The position numbers were made by a program, and so were the translations under genes. The notes under the pieces were generated by a model. That model had not been told where the DNA came from. It saw only the letters and a list, made by a program, of their open reading frames with translations, and did no database searches. Shown here piece by piece: positions 33,001 through 43,862 of a stretch of DNA of 64,000 nucleotides (position 1 is the stretch's first letter; the number at the start of each line of letters is the position of its first letter). This DNA is from Excoecaria cochinchinensis (Eukaryota; Streptophyta; Magnoliopsida; Malpighiales; Euphorbiaceae). The stretch is taken from positions 2,144,001-2,208,000 of the forward strand of contig CANTUQ010000020.1 of the NCBI GenBank assembly GCA_947683425.1, in the 5' to 3' direction.

Positions 33001-36000
33001 AAGAGATTGTAACTGATAAGCTGCTAGCCACCAAACTTAAGGGGAAGGAAAAGATAGTGGAACCAGAGCTGAAGATTGAAGATCTCAAGATTTCACCAAA
33101 TCAAGAAGCCAAAGTACAGTCAGCTGCAGCATCGGCGTCGACTGAAGTTGATAGTCATTTAGATTCTCTTTTTATACCAGAGCTCTTTGAGGACAATGTT
33201 AATGTTTCTGATTATGTTAATGAGATGAACAACTTTGCTTACTTGTGTGATGTTTCTGATGATTTCATTTCGCATGATCATAAGCATGATGCATTCATTT
33301 TTTATATTAATTCAACTGGCACAACTGCATTTAATCTCGGAACTTTGGAAAATCCAAAGGAAATTTTGCTAGCATCAGACATAACTCCTGAAGAGAGAAT
33401 AAGATTTGAGAGAATATTAAAAAAATATGAAAAAGTATTTGCCTGGACCTATAAGGATATGCCGGGAATAGATCGAGATGTTGCCAAACATGCCATCCCA
33501 ACTTACCTAGAGTTTAAACCCGTCAAGCAAAAGCTTCGGAGGCTTAGGCCAGAATGGGCACAGAAAGTGAAAGAGGAGATCCATAAGCAGATTGAGGCCA
33601 AGTTCCTGATAGAGGTTCAATACCCAACATGGTTAGCTAATGTGGTTCCTGTAGCTAAGAAAGACGGTAAGGTTCGAGTATGTGTCGACTATCGAGACCT
33701 GAACAAAGCTTGCCCGAAAGATGATTTCCCACTGCCTCATATTGATGTGCTAGTAGATAGTGCTGCTGCTTGTATGATGTATAGCTTTGTGGATGGATAC
33801 GCAGGGTACAATCAAATCCTTAACAAGATAGTGGACCGGATCAAGACAGCCTTCATCACCGAGTGGGGGACATATGCCTATCGGGTTATGCCTTTTGGGT
33901 TGAAGAATGCAGGAGCAACCTATCAGAGGATGGCGACCAAGGTTCTCAATGACTTAATCCACAAAGAAGTGGAGGTGTACGTCGATGATATGATGATTAA
34001 GTCGGCTACCAGGGAAGGTCACTTTGAGGCATTAGAAAAGTTCTTTCAAAGGATTAGCAAGTATGATCTGCGACTCAATCCCAAGAAGTGCATTTTTGGA
34101 GTTACATCAGGAAAGTTGTTAGGCCATGTGGTAAGCCAGAGGGGAATCGAGGTAGATCCCGATAAAGTCAAAGCCATAAGAGAGATGCCAGTGCCCCAGA
34201 AGGAGAAGGACGTCAGAAGTTTCCTAGGAAAGCTTCAGTACATCAGTCGATTTATTGCCAAGCTAGCTTCGGTATGTGAGCCTATTTTCAAGCTTCTTAG
34301 GAAGAATCAGCCGGTGCTATGGAACGATGACTGTCAACTGGCCTTTGACACCATTAAGGACTATCTGCTAAATCCTCCGGTGTTAAGACCACCACGCCGT
34401 GCCAAACCATTAATCCTGTACCTGGCTGTGGAAGATAACTCAGTGGGTGCTATGATGTCTCAGGAAGACGATTTTGGTGTAGAGTTTGCCGTTTACTATC
34501 TTAGCAAGAAGTTCTTGCCTTACGAAGCCAAATATGTGGAGGTTGAAAAGATTTGTTTAGCAGTTATCTGGGCTTCTAAGAAGTTGCGACACTACTTTCA
34601 TTCCTTCAAGGTACAAACGGTTGCCAAACATAATCCGCTTAGATACCTCCAAGAAGCACCCTCTTTACTAGGGAAGATGGGAAGATGGTTACTGCTGTTG
34701 CAGGAATTTGACATTGAGTACATAACCAGGAAAACCATTAAGGGAAGAGCTGTAGCGGAGTTCTTAGCCGAGCATCCTATTGAGGGAGATCAGTTTGAAT
34801 ACAACTTCCCAGATGAAGATGTCACGGCCATAGCAGAGCAAGGGTGGCAGTTATTCTTTGATGGAGCAGTCAATAATAAGGGAGCAGGCGTAGGAGTTAT
34901 TCTTATGACCCCAGATGGTGAAAGGCTACCATTGGCTAAGAAGTTGAGGTATAAGGCTACCAATAATGAAGCAGAATATGAAGCTTGCATCTTTGGATTG
35001 GAAGCATTACTCGCTCTAGGGGCAAAGACCGCAGAAGTATTTGGGGATTCCTCCTTGGTAATTCATCAAATTAAAGGAGAGTGGTCAGTCAAGGAAGAAA
35101 GGCTGCTGCCTTATGTAAAGCACTTGAGCGCGTTGAGCAGCCAATTTGAGAATTGCACTTTTCACTTCATCCCCAGAGACGAAAATCAGTTAGCTGATGC
35201 TCTAGCAACTTTAGTGTCTATGTGGGACAACCCAACAGGAGTTGCGATGAAACCCGTGCTGATATATAGTTCGGAAAGACCTGGTTTTGAAGCGGAACAG
35301 GTGATGGACATTGAGGCCACTGATGGAAATCCAAGGTATTATGACATTCAGAATTATTTAGAGAGATCAGTCTTTCCAGAGGAAGCCACTGAGAAGGACC
35401 AAAAAATGATCAGGAAGTTATCCACTCAATTCATCAGTGTTAATGGCACTTTATACAAAAGGCAAGCTGATGGTATCCAGTTAAGATGTCTGGCAGAGAA
35501 AGAAGCTAAAAGAGTTATGGAAGAAGTTCATGCCGGGGTTTGTGGAGCTCACATGAATGGCTTAGCCTTAGCAAAGAAGATCATGCGCCAAGGGTTTTAT
35601 TGGCTCACAATGGATACAGATTGTTCAAAATTTGTGAAGCAATGCCAGTAATGCCAACAGTACGCGAATTTGAGGCATGTGCCAGTTTCAGAGTTACATA
35701 ACTTAACATCTCCATGGCCATTTGCAGCATGGGGAATAGACATCATAGGCGAAATCCATCCTACTGCTTCTAATGGGCATAGATTCATCATAGTTGCCAT
35801 TGACTACTTCACTAAGTGGGTTGAGGCTGAATCTTTCAAGAAGGTTGATGCAAGGGATATGGCTAAATTCATCGAGCGGAATTTGATATGCAGATATGGT
35901 CTCCCACATCACATTATGTCTGATAATGGGGTACAATTCCTAGCAGAGACTAAACAGATGCTCCAGAAATATGGGATCCAACATCATAAGTCTTCTCCTT

Positions 36001-36578
36001 ACCGTCCTCAAGCGAATGGTGCAGTTGAAGCGGCGAATAAGAATGTGAAGAGAATTTTAGCCAAGATGGTTCAGAACTACAAGGATTGGGCAGAAAAGTT
36101 ACCCTTCGCACTTTGGGGATATAGAACAACAATCAGAACCTCTACGGGGGCAACACCATTCTCTCTGGTGTATGGAACTGAAGCAGTCCTGCCGGTTGAA
36201 ATCGAGCTGAAATCATTAAGGGTAGTCCTGGAAGCCGAGATTCCGGAGACAGAATGGGCACAACAGCGATTATTGCAGTTGAATCTATTGGATGAAGATA
36301 GGTTGAGAGCCTATTACCACAATCAGGTTTATCAGAAGAGACTAGCTCGGTCATTTGGCAAGAAAGTACGAAAGCACCCGTTGAAAGAAGGGGATTTGGT
36401 CTTTAAGATGATGAGGCCAGGAGTTCCAGACATACGAGGAAAATTCAGACCAACCTGGGAAGGACCTTTCATTTTGAAAAAGTTGCTAACAAAAGGAGCA
36501 GCGATTTTAGCAGACAGCGATGGGAATGAGTTCAAGGACCCGGTCAATGTCGATAGACTTAAAAGGTTCCATGACTAA
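30075..36578 (+). CDS. gag-pol: element D gag-pol polyprotein, one internal stop
   Basis: Single frame of 2168 codons with one TAA at 35649-35651. I chose ATG 30075 (MHHLND...) because C and F have an in-phase ATG at the same place; ATG 30261 (MANPSNES) is the alternative. Domains in order: gag core (about 30730-31170); finger YCAFHQHTGHLTDEC (about 31473); protease DDGSS (32211-32225); G-patch-like LPGAGLGKESQGL ... KGLGYKG (about 32660-32755); RT with YVDD (33978-33989); RNase H (about 34400-34620); second archaeal-type RNase H with FDGAVNNKG, NEAEYEA, FGDSSLV and ADALATL (about 34855-35215); integrase with HHCC finger, WGIDIIGE, MSDNGVQF and NGAVEAAN. No chromodomain. The stop lies between the two Cys of the HHCC finger (C-Q-stop-C), so integrase would be lost without readthrough; all other catalytic residues I checked are present. 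It functions in reverse transcription and integration. Confidence 0.93.
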
Positions 36579-37717
36579 AGACCAAAAATAAAAAGAAGAG
36601 AATAAAATGCCCTGCAAGTCGAAAACTGAAAAAAGGCGGCTGTGCTAAAATTGGGCGCCTCGACAGGGTGAAAACCGAAAAAAGGCATCTTGTGCAAAAA
36701 TTAGGGGCATCAGAGAAAATATTTAATCGAGAAAACCCGAGAGGGCCGATTAATAACAGGAGTTTGAGGCTGACAAAATCTACTCCGAGATTAGATGTAG
36801 TCATATGCTTTTGAATTCTTGTCAAATGAAAATCATGTATGATGAAATCATATAGAAATGTACACAATTTTCGCAATGAATAAAAGAATACATTTTCATT
36901 GATCTTTCAGTTCTGTCTTAAAAAGAAATATACCATTTGTTCATCTAATGATTATTGCTCAGTCCCTTCATTGGATATGTGTTATTTGCTCTTAATAGAA
37001 GCTCTAGTGATAAAATAAAAAAAATAATAAAAAAAAAAAATAAAGAAGGCCGTTAGAGGTGAAAACCGTAACTGGCTCTCTAAGCAAAAGTTAGGTGAAA
37101 GGGCAGGGTGAAAACCTGGAAACAGGCAGTCTGCCCTACAAAAAAATAAAATAAACAAAAGCCGCTGGATTGGGTTGGGTCCATTCCAGGCAAAAGTTAG
37201 GCAAAGGGTTGTGTGAAAATCCCATAAGGGACGCATTTCCCGCAAAGAAAAGCTAGTGCGAAAATCCACAAGGGACGTACTACCTTTAAAACAATGACAT
37301 TCAATGCCTGGAGCGATAAGGCGGCATTATTTCAAGATGATTTTCCGTCAGTCAGACAACACACAACACAGAACATGAAATAGAATCCCAAGTAAATGAT
37401 CATTGACCAGGGGGCAAGGGATATACGCCGGACGTCTCTTTCAGAAAACTTGTCGACGATCCTCAGGATTTAGGGGGCATTATAGAGCCGGCAGGCTACA
37501 ACCTCAGCGAACCATGGACCGCTTAGGGCACAGTCTATACATTGTTGCAAGCATTTGCATTCCATATCATGCACACATGATTTCTTGTATATCCCTATGC
37601 ATACAATCTTGCAGGAGAAATCGGCGGGGGACACCAACAAAAGCCGAGTGATGACACTAGTCCAAACATCTAAAGGAGCAAAAAAAAAATAAAAAATAAA
37701 AAAATAAAAAATAAATC
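36579..37717 (+). other. element D 3' UTR, first part, with GTGAAAACC modules
   Basis: No convincing gene. A motif of the form GGTGAAAACCnnAAAAAGGC followed by GCAAAAnTTAGG recurs irregularly about every 50-90 bp between about 36610 and 37280 (36665, 37056, 37107, 37212, 37257). The same modules occur in element C at 41200-42270. The short open frame at 37403-37651 has no recognisable domain. An A-rich run of AAATAAAAAAT lies just before the minisatellite. Confidence 0.55.
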
Positions 37718-38234
37718 CACAGCGGTTAGCATGATGGCGGCATTACCCACAAGAGGTTAGCACGACCACAACATATATTCACAGCGGTTAGCACGATGGC
37801 GGCACTACCCACAAGAGGTTAGCACGACCACGGCACTACCAATTCACAGCGGTTAGCACGATGGCGGCACTACCCACAAGAGGTTAGCACGACCACGGCA
37901 CTACCAATTCACAGCGGTTAGCACGATGGCGGCACTACCCACAAGAGGTTACAACGACCACGGCACTACCAATTCACAGCGGTTAGCACGATGGCGGCAC
38001 TACCCACAAGAGGTTAGCACGACCACGACACTACCAATTCACAGCGGTTAGCACGATGGCGGCACTACCCACAAGAGGTTGGCACGACCACGGCACTACC
38101 AATGCACAGCGGTTAGCACGATGGCGGCACAACCCACAAGAGGTTGGCACGACCACGGCACTACCAATGCACAATGTTTAGCACGATAGCGGCGCCACCC
38201 ACAAGAGGTTAGCGCACCTACGGTATTACCAGCT
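37718..38234 (+). repeat. 65-bp minisatellite in element D 3' UTR (8 units)
   Basis: Units start at 37718, 37780, 37845, 37910, 37975, 38040, 38105 and 38170; the first is 62 bp, the rest 65 bp. Each reads CACAGCGGTTAGCACGATGG, then CGGCACTACCCACAAGAGG, then TTAGCACGACCACGG and a CACTACCAATT tail. Inner units are nearly identical and outer ones diverged. Within a unit the two halves share GGTTAGCACGA, suggesting an older ~32-bp half-unit. Confidence 0.95.
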
Positions 38235-38375
38235 ACAACCAAAAGACGGCAACAACAATCATCATAACTCCATCCAGCAGGAAGATCGCCGCTTCAGGTA
38301 CGCGTTTCTTTCCTTTTCCTGAATTTTGGCTCACCTAGGCACCCATGCACTAGTCTCTTCAAAATTGGGGGCAAC
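38235..38375 (+). other. pre-LTR block and polypurine tract of element D
   Basis: CTTCAGGTACGCGTTTC, CTCACCTAGGCACCCATGCA and the polypurine tract AAAATTGGGGGCAAC directly before the 3' LTR. The same block is present before the 3' LTRs of C (46620-46725) and E (51990-52072). Confidence 0.75.
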
Positions 38376-40577
38376 TGTAGACACCGGGTCCCGAGTAGCC
38401 TTGATCAGGATTACCCGATGATGAAATTTAGTTATGCAGGCTTATAGGCAAAAAGATTGGAGCTCAGAAGTGATTTTCCTTGTCTTTTCGGTGAGTAAAA
38501 AGGGTATTTTAAAAATATTTTTTTAAATTATTTTGAAGAAGGAAAAGTGTGTTTTAGGTTGAGGGTATTTTATATAAAAAATTAAAAAAAAAAAAGGGTG
38601 AAAAATGATGGAAAAATGTTGAAAATAAAATAGGGGAAAATAATCGCGACGAAAAGGCGACGGCCAAGGGCCGTCGCGAATTTTCGTGCGCTCCGCGCGA
38701 GCGACGCGCAGGGCGTCGCTCGCCCCGCGCACGTCGTGCGCGGAAACTCCGCGCAAATCGCGCGGAAACATGCGCGACGCGCACGACCTATCGCCCCACT
38801 TCGCCCATTTCGCCCACTTTTCGACCCCCACTCGATTTTCAACCGTTTTTGGACGGTTTTTGGTGGTTTTTGGGTAGTTTTTGATGGTTAAAAACACTAG
38901 AAAAATTCAGAAACAGGGGAGGACGAGTGAGGAACATTTTGGAGAAAAAAAACTGAATTTTGGAGCTTTGAGTTGAGAGAAAAAAATCCATCTTACACAC
39001 TTGTTTCCAAGAGCTTTTCTTCAAGTTTTCAAGCTATTTTCTAAGGATTTTCACAAGAGAAGACAAGGAATTCAACACTTCTATCTTCAATTCTTCAAAA
39101 CTGAATTTGAGGGTAATTATTCTTGGCTTTGCTCATTAATTCTCTTGTTAATTTCATTTATTTTGGCTTCCAATTAACATATCAAACATGTAAATTCTCT
39201 TAGTCTCCATATTCTTCTTCTTATTTTTTTTATCTTCAATTATTCATATAACAAATAAGTTTTTTTAAATTCTATTAATCTTTTATTTTCATGTCAAATT
39301 ATTCTTTGTTCATGTAATTATCTATGTTTTAGGTTGTAAATACCTTTAATTTCTTAATGCTATATCATGTTTATTATTATGCTTTCTTTTGCATGTATGA
39401 GTGTTATAGTCATTATTTTATGCTAGTTATGCATGTCAAGTGGAATTATTCTCATGATTACATATTTATTCATGTCTTAACTATAATAAAATTGATTGTC
39501 ACTAATCTTCCATGTATGTTAATAACTATTATTAATAAGTTGCATATGCCATGATACTTCATCACCTTATGCATGTTAAATTGCATCTTAATCACTTTAT
39601 GCATGTTAAATTGCATCATAATTATTTTTTATGCATGTTATAGTATCTTATGCATGTTATATGGTCATTGTACATATTACCTTTTATGTTGTATTATTTC
39701 ATTGGCCTAATCACTAACATGAATTTCTTTTTGATTTTTGGTTGCAAATCATTGTTTTATTCTCATTTGAGCATCCATGCACATGAAGGAGGAGTTGCGG
39801 GGTTTGGTATTTCCTTTATACATTTTTAATTCTCATTTCGTTTATATTTTTAATTTCCTTGTATATATTCATTGAATAAAATGTTTTCCTATGCGCACCT
39901 AAATAAAGATCATAAAAATATTTCTTACTAAATTAATTTAGATTTTTCATAATAAAATGGGACCAATGTCCTAATTTTCATCCCAAATAAAATCATCATA
40001 TCCAGAACATTTTCTTTAATTGTGCATGCGGGGACCAAAGTCCTCATAATTAATAAATTCCCCGGTTTTATGTATGTTTGCACTTTTAAATGGGAGTTGT
40101 ATTTCGCTCCTTGTATTATTGTAATTCATTGCTTTACTTGTTAATTTATGGTTTTCCTAACATGAGTAAATGCGCCTTAAATTAATTGCATTGTGTGGAG
40201 AGAGAGCGAATTAATGACAATTAAAATTCAATCATAAATTAATCGAGGTAGAAATAGATGAGAAATCCCGGACCCAGCTCTGGTCTTTGGGCTCGAGAGG
40301 TTAGAGGTTATCCTCCAAAATACTTCTTGGGTCACGAGACTTTAGCGCTAATCCTAGGCCTCATGGCCCAACATGGATACTAAGCGCAGTCTTAGGCTCT
40401 CCGAGGCGAGAGTAACTTTCCCAATGTCCTATTGGGTGGCGACTCCATGATACCTCTTTGTTGCCCAACATAGACGCACTTGCGATTTATTGCAAGATGC
40501 CAACGGACCCGTAAATGCCCGATCGCCCTCAAGCGGGCGGTCATAGGGGCGGCGCTCGGGATCCGGCGCGCATCACA
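38376..40577 (+). repeat. 3' LTR of element D
   Basis: 2202 bp, near-identical to 27104-29319, same ends (TGTAGACACC, GCGCATCACA). It lacks one GC segment of the 5' copy and has an added AACTCCGCGCAAATCGCGCGG near 38745. It is followed by the CACCA duplication. Confidence 0.95.
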
Positions 40578-40582
40578 CACCA
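40578..40582. other. target-site duplication of element D, right copy
   Basis: CACCA, identical to 27099-27103; element C coding sequence continues at 40583. Confidence 0.95.
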
Positions 40583-41174
40583 TAAATCCTCTCCCTATCG
40601 ACCACAAGCTAATGGGGCAGTAGAGGCTGCCAATAAAAATGTGAAGAAGATCCTAGCAAAGATGGTCCAAACCTATAAAGACTGGACAGAGAAGCTTCCC
40701 TTTGCACTGTGGGGTTACAAAATGACGGTGAGGACATCTACAGGCGCTATGCTGTATTCTCTGGTTTATGGGACGGAGGTAGTGTTGCCAGTTAAGGTAG
40801 AGCTCAAATCGCTGAGAGTAGTCATAGAAGCTCAAATTCCGGAGGCCAAATGGGCACAACAGAGGTTACAACATTTAAACTTATTAGATGAGAGTAGACT
40901 GAAAGCTTATTATCATAATCAGATCTATCAGAAGAGGCTGGCCAGATCATTTGGAAAAAAGGCAAAAAAGCATCCGCTGAAGGAGGGGGATTTATTGTTC
41001 AAACAGATGAGACCAGGTGTACCGGATATTAGAGGAAAATTTAGACCAACCTGGGAAGGACCGTTTATCCTCAAGAAGCTGTTGTCCAAAGGATCTACAA
41101 TCTTATCGGATAGCGATGGTAATGAATTCAAGGAACCGATTAATGTTGACAGACTCAAAAGGTTCCATGGCTAA
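40583..41174 (+). pseudogene. pol: element C integrase, C-terminal part
   Basis: It continues the integrase of C after the D insertion: KSSPYRPQANGAVEAANKN with the catalytic Glu, KLPFALWGYKMTVRTSTGA, YGTEVVLPVKVELKSLRV, and the C-terminal GKFRPTWEGPFILKKLLS ... NVDRLKRFHG ending with TAA at 41172-41174. It has no stops of its own and no chromodomain. Readings that start further left, inside the D LTR, are artificial fusions. Confidence 0.92.
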
Positions 41175-42263
41175 AGACCAAAATCAAAAGAAGAGAATGA
41201 AAGCCCTGCGGGTCGAAAATCGAAAAAAGGCGGCCTTGCTAAAATTGGGTGCCTTGTCAGGGTGAAAACCGAAAAAAGGCATCCTAGGCAAAAATTAGAG
41301 GCATGAGAGAAAATATCCAATCATGAAAACCCGAGATGGCTGATTGGAGATGGGAGTTTGATGCTATCAAAATTTAGTTCCAATGAATAAATATAGTCTT
41401 GAACATTTGAATTAGTATCAAAAATGATCATGTATGCTGAAATCGCACTGAAATGTACACAATTTTGTGAAATAAAATAAGACTTGATTTATTCAATTAT
41501 ATCATTATCTAACTCTGCTTTAAAAAGAAACATATTGCTCAAAATGCATGTAAAACTAAATTATGCCCTACTACTACCCTCGCTAGCCAAATGCCTCAGT
41601 CGTCGTGTTTGGTTATCAGACGTCGGGCTAAGTATCCATCTCTTGTACGCACTGGTAGAAATAGCCGAATGGTTCTCAAATGAAGGAATGATAGTCTTCA
41701 ATTAAAGTAGGCTCCAAAGCTCATGATGGCGGGAGACGAAAGCCGCAGAAAGGACTCCACCTCGAAAAGATAAAGGGAGTCTCACCACATCCTGAGTCAC
41801 TCCGAGTTGACGAGAGCAACGAGTCGTGATGTAGAAGGTTGCCTCACGGAGCCCGCATAAGGGAATGCATCCTGAAGACCCATCAATAACTACACTGGAC
41901 AAGAGAAGCCAAGCATGCATGAAGCTAATATCCTCATCTAATATCTTACTGAATCTGGTAATGCCCTCATCAGGGGTCCTAGGTAATTACAGACACCGAC
42001 GAGGAAGAAAACACTTCGCAGAATACTGATTAATGACTTTAGGAGGCGGCTCTGACAAAAGCTTCAGTTTCTCCTGTAACCAAATCTGGAAAAGCAAACA
42101 AAGAAAAAATAAAAGCCAAAAAGAATAAAATAAAAGGCAAAGAAAGGCCGCTGGAGTAAGTTGGATTTATTTAAGGCAAAAGTTAGGCATAGGGTTATGT
42201 GAAAATCCGAAAGGACGCACTTCCCGCTAAGAAAAGCTAGAGTGAAAATCCACAAGGGACGCA
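41175..42263 (+). other. element C 3' UTR before the accessory cassette
   Basis: Colinear with D 36579-37310: GTGAAAACC modules at about 41210-41330 and 42150-42270. Between them (41500-42060) is a stretch without recognisable content. The match to D stops around 42290 (C: CCTGGAGTAATAAGGGGCTC; D: CCTGGAGCGATAAGGCGGCA), which marks the cassette boundary. No gene is visible on the plus strand. Confidence 0.55.
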
Positions 42264-42911
42264 CTACCTTTTAAAACAATGACGTACCTGGAGTAATAAG
42301 GGGCTCCCAGAGAATGAAGTGGTAGGCCCGGTACAAACAGAGTCCAAACCAAAGATAGTCTCAGCCAGAATGAGAGGAAAAGGGGTCAGCCTGTGGTGAA
42401 AGCCTTCCAGAATTCCAAACAGACGGGGATCTCCGAGCAGTTCCACTGAGGTCACGATTAGATACTTCATAAGGCAGAAAAGAAAGATGACACTCATGCT
42501 GTATGAGGGAATGTTGGAGAATTCATCCATTGCTTCAATCAGAGGTTCCAAAGAAAATACTGGGCCCTGAGGAACTAGACGAGCAGCGTCAGAAGGAGCT
42601 ATGCTTAAGGACAAAGCAATATCCCGATTTTGGATCAAACCACAACGAGGTATGTAAGGCAAAGCACCAGGAGGATACCAACTCCCGACGATAGCAGCAA
42701 ATTCTTCAGGTAGGGGGCATATTTCCTGATAGGTGAACCTGAAGACATGAAAACGAGGGTCCCAGAAGTGGGTCGCAGCCAAAAGAAGGTTGTTGTCTAT
42801 CTTGACTCTTCATAGAAACCTCAGTCCAGAAAGGGGGGCAAGAGTGCTGTGTTCCCAAATTTTAGCATCGTCTAAGATACGGTACATTTTGGAAAGAAAA
42901 GGAGAATTCAT
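42264..42911 (-). pseudogene. antisense accessory ORF in element C, DUF7745/plant-mobile-domain-like
   Basis: It reads on the minus strand from ATG at 42909-42911 (MNSPFLSKMYRIL) through a TGA at 42810-42812, then in the same frame IDNNLLLAATHFWDP, FHVFRFTYQEICPLPEEFAA, SYSMSVIFLFCLMKY and LTPFPLILAETIFGLD, to a stop at 42264. The FWDP..HVFRF and PLPEE(F/Y)AA(I/L)(V/L)G blocks and the PFPLILAET block have the order seen in plant DUF7745 and plant-mobile-domain proteins, often annotated in retroelements. The length is about 215 codons, shorter than typical family members, so probably truncated at the C-terminus. Function unknown. It is divergent from the sense ORF at 43863. One stop: decayed, or possibly TGA from CGA. 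The family call is from memory of motifs, not a search. Confidence 0.6.
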
Positions 42912-43397
42912 GTCTCGATAGTCACAGTTGCTAAAGGAAATAAAAGAGGAAAAAGGGAAAAAGCTAGAGAAAAGAGCCTATTATGAAGCTAAAATAAGGA
43001 AGAGGCACGAAATCCAAGGAAAAGGGGTGAGTTTTATAGATTTCTCTTACAGACAGCTAACCCGTCCAGATAGGCAGACGGTGAAGCCATCTGTACTTGT
43101 CCACCTGGCAAATTTTGCATCATGCATACCACGTGCATTAATTAGGGTTAAAAGTGGAATCTGGAGCGACAGACGGAATGCCCGTTTGTCGCTGTATGAG
43201 CGGGAATCCCGTCGATACTTAAAATCTATATAAAGACATAGGCATCGACGGGAATCCACTTTCTTTTCCTTCTTCTTCACACCGACGCCATTTCCTTTGT
43301 TTCCAACAGTTTTTTTTTTTTTTTTTGTCTTTTCAAATTGCATTTTTTCGCACCAGTTCTCAGTTTTTTGACTTCTTCAGTGGGTCTCGACTTCCAG
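42912..43397. promoter_or_regulatory. candidate bidirectional promoter of the element C cassette
   Basis: Between the two divergent ORFs. Minus-strand TATAAAA is the complement of 43032-43038, about 120 bp before the antisense ATG. Plus-strand TATATAAAG lies at 43227-43235. Between them: an RY-type CATGCA (43121-43126), a G-box CACGTG (43130-43135), and a hairpin AGCGACAGACGG (43165-43176) pairing with 43182-43193 at 11 of 12 positions. GCGGGAATCCCGTC follows near 43199. The hairpin loop and flank GGAATGCCCGT resemble GGGATGCCCGT in the C LTR (18547-18557). Promoter activity is inferred. Confidence 0.5.
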
Positions 43398-43861
43398 GTT
43401 AGTAAGATATTCCCATTTTTCTTTGTTTTATTATTATTATTATGAGCAAGGTAATTTCCTTTTCTTTTGAATTAATTAGTGGCCTTGTTAATGCCGGTTG
43501 ACATTATATGGAATTAATAGGATGAAGTTTTTTTAGTGCATGAATGTATTGCTGTTTTGAGAACAATTAGTGTTAGGCGCATAAATATGGCCTTAGGAAT
43601 TCATATGCTTTGAAGCCAATAACTTAAGAATTAGAAAGCAAATGTGAATATATTGCATTATTATTTGGGGCCTGAGGCCCATTCCCTTTCTATTTCCTCT
43701 TTATTATACAGGAGGTTGGGCACACCCTTACCGGGGTACTGCCCAAATTTTTTTTAAAAAAAAAAAATTTCTTTGGTTTAGACATATCCAGTCAGAATGC
43801 CGCCTAAATTTTTATCCATTTATACCTACAATGCCAAACAAACTGTTTATCTTATTCACAG
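43398..43861 (+). other. candidate leader intron upstream of the sense accessory ORF
   Basis: Donor CCAG|GTTAGTAAG at 43398. AT/T-rich interior with no frame. Acceptor TTATTCACAG at 43852-43861, directly before G-ATG. An alternative acceptor, TTTATTATACAG, ends at 43711. 464 bp if the later acceptor is used. It would make a spliced, non-coding first exon of about 140 bp after the TATA at 43227. Prediction by consensus only. Confidence 0.4.
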
Positions 43862-43862
43862 G

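Larger units (their letters stand above)
27104..40577 (+). mobile_element. element D: complete young Tat-lineage LTR retrotransposon, 13.5 kb
   Basis: Two LTRs (27104-29319 and 38376-40577), primer site, one long gag-pol frame with a single stop, a 3' UTR with a minisatellite, a polypurine tract and a perfect 5-bp target duplication. By eye the LTRs differ by about 13 substitutions over about 2190 aligned bases, plus length changes in an A-run and in the GC hairpin block. At 1.3e-8 changes per site per year (a rate used for grasses) that is roughly 0.2 million years. It is inserted in the integrase gene of element C, same orientation. Confidence 0.95.

Noticed and set aside
37718..38234. Repeat-spacer look of a CRISPR array
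   Set aside because: The whole 65-bp unit repeats, including the would-be spacers, and it sits in the 3' UTR of a plant retrotransposon; it is a minisatellite.
40515..40582. N-terminal extension of the C integrase fragment
   Set aside because: These codons belong to the 3' LTR of D and its target duplication; the fusion is an artefact of insertion.
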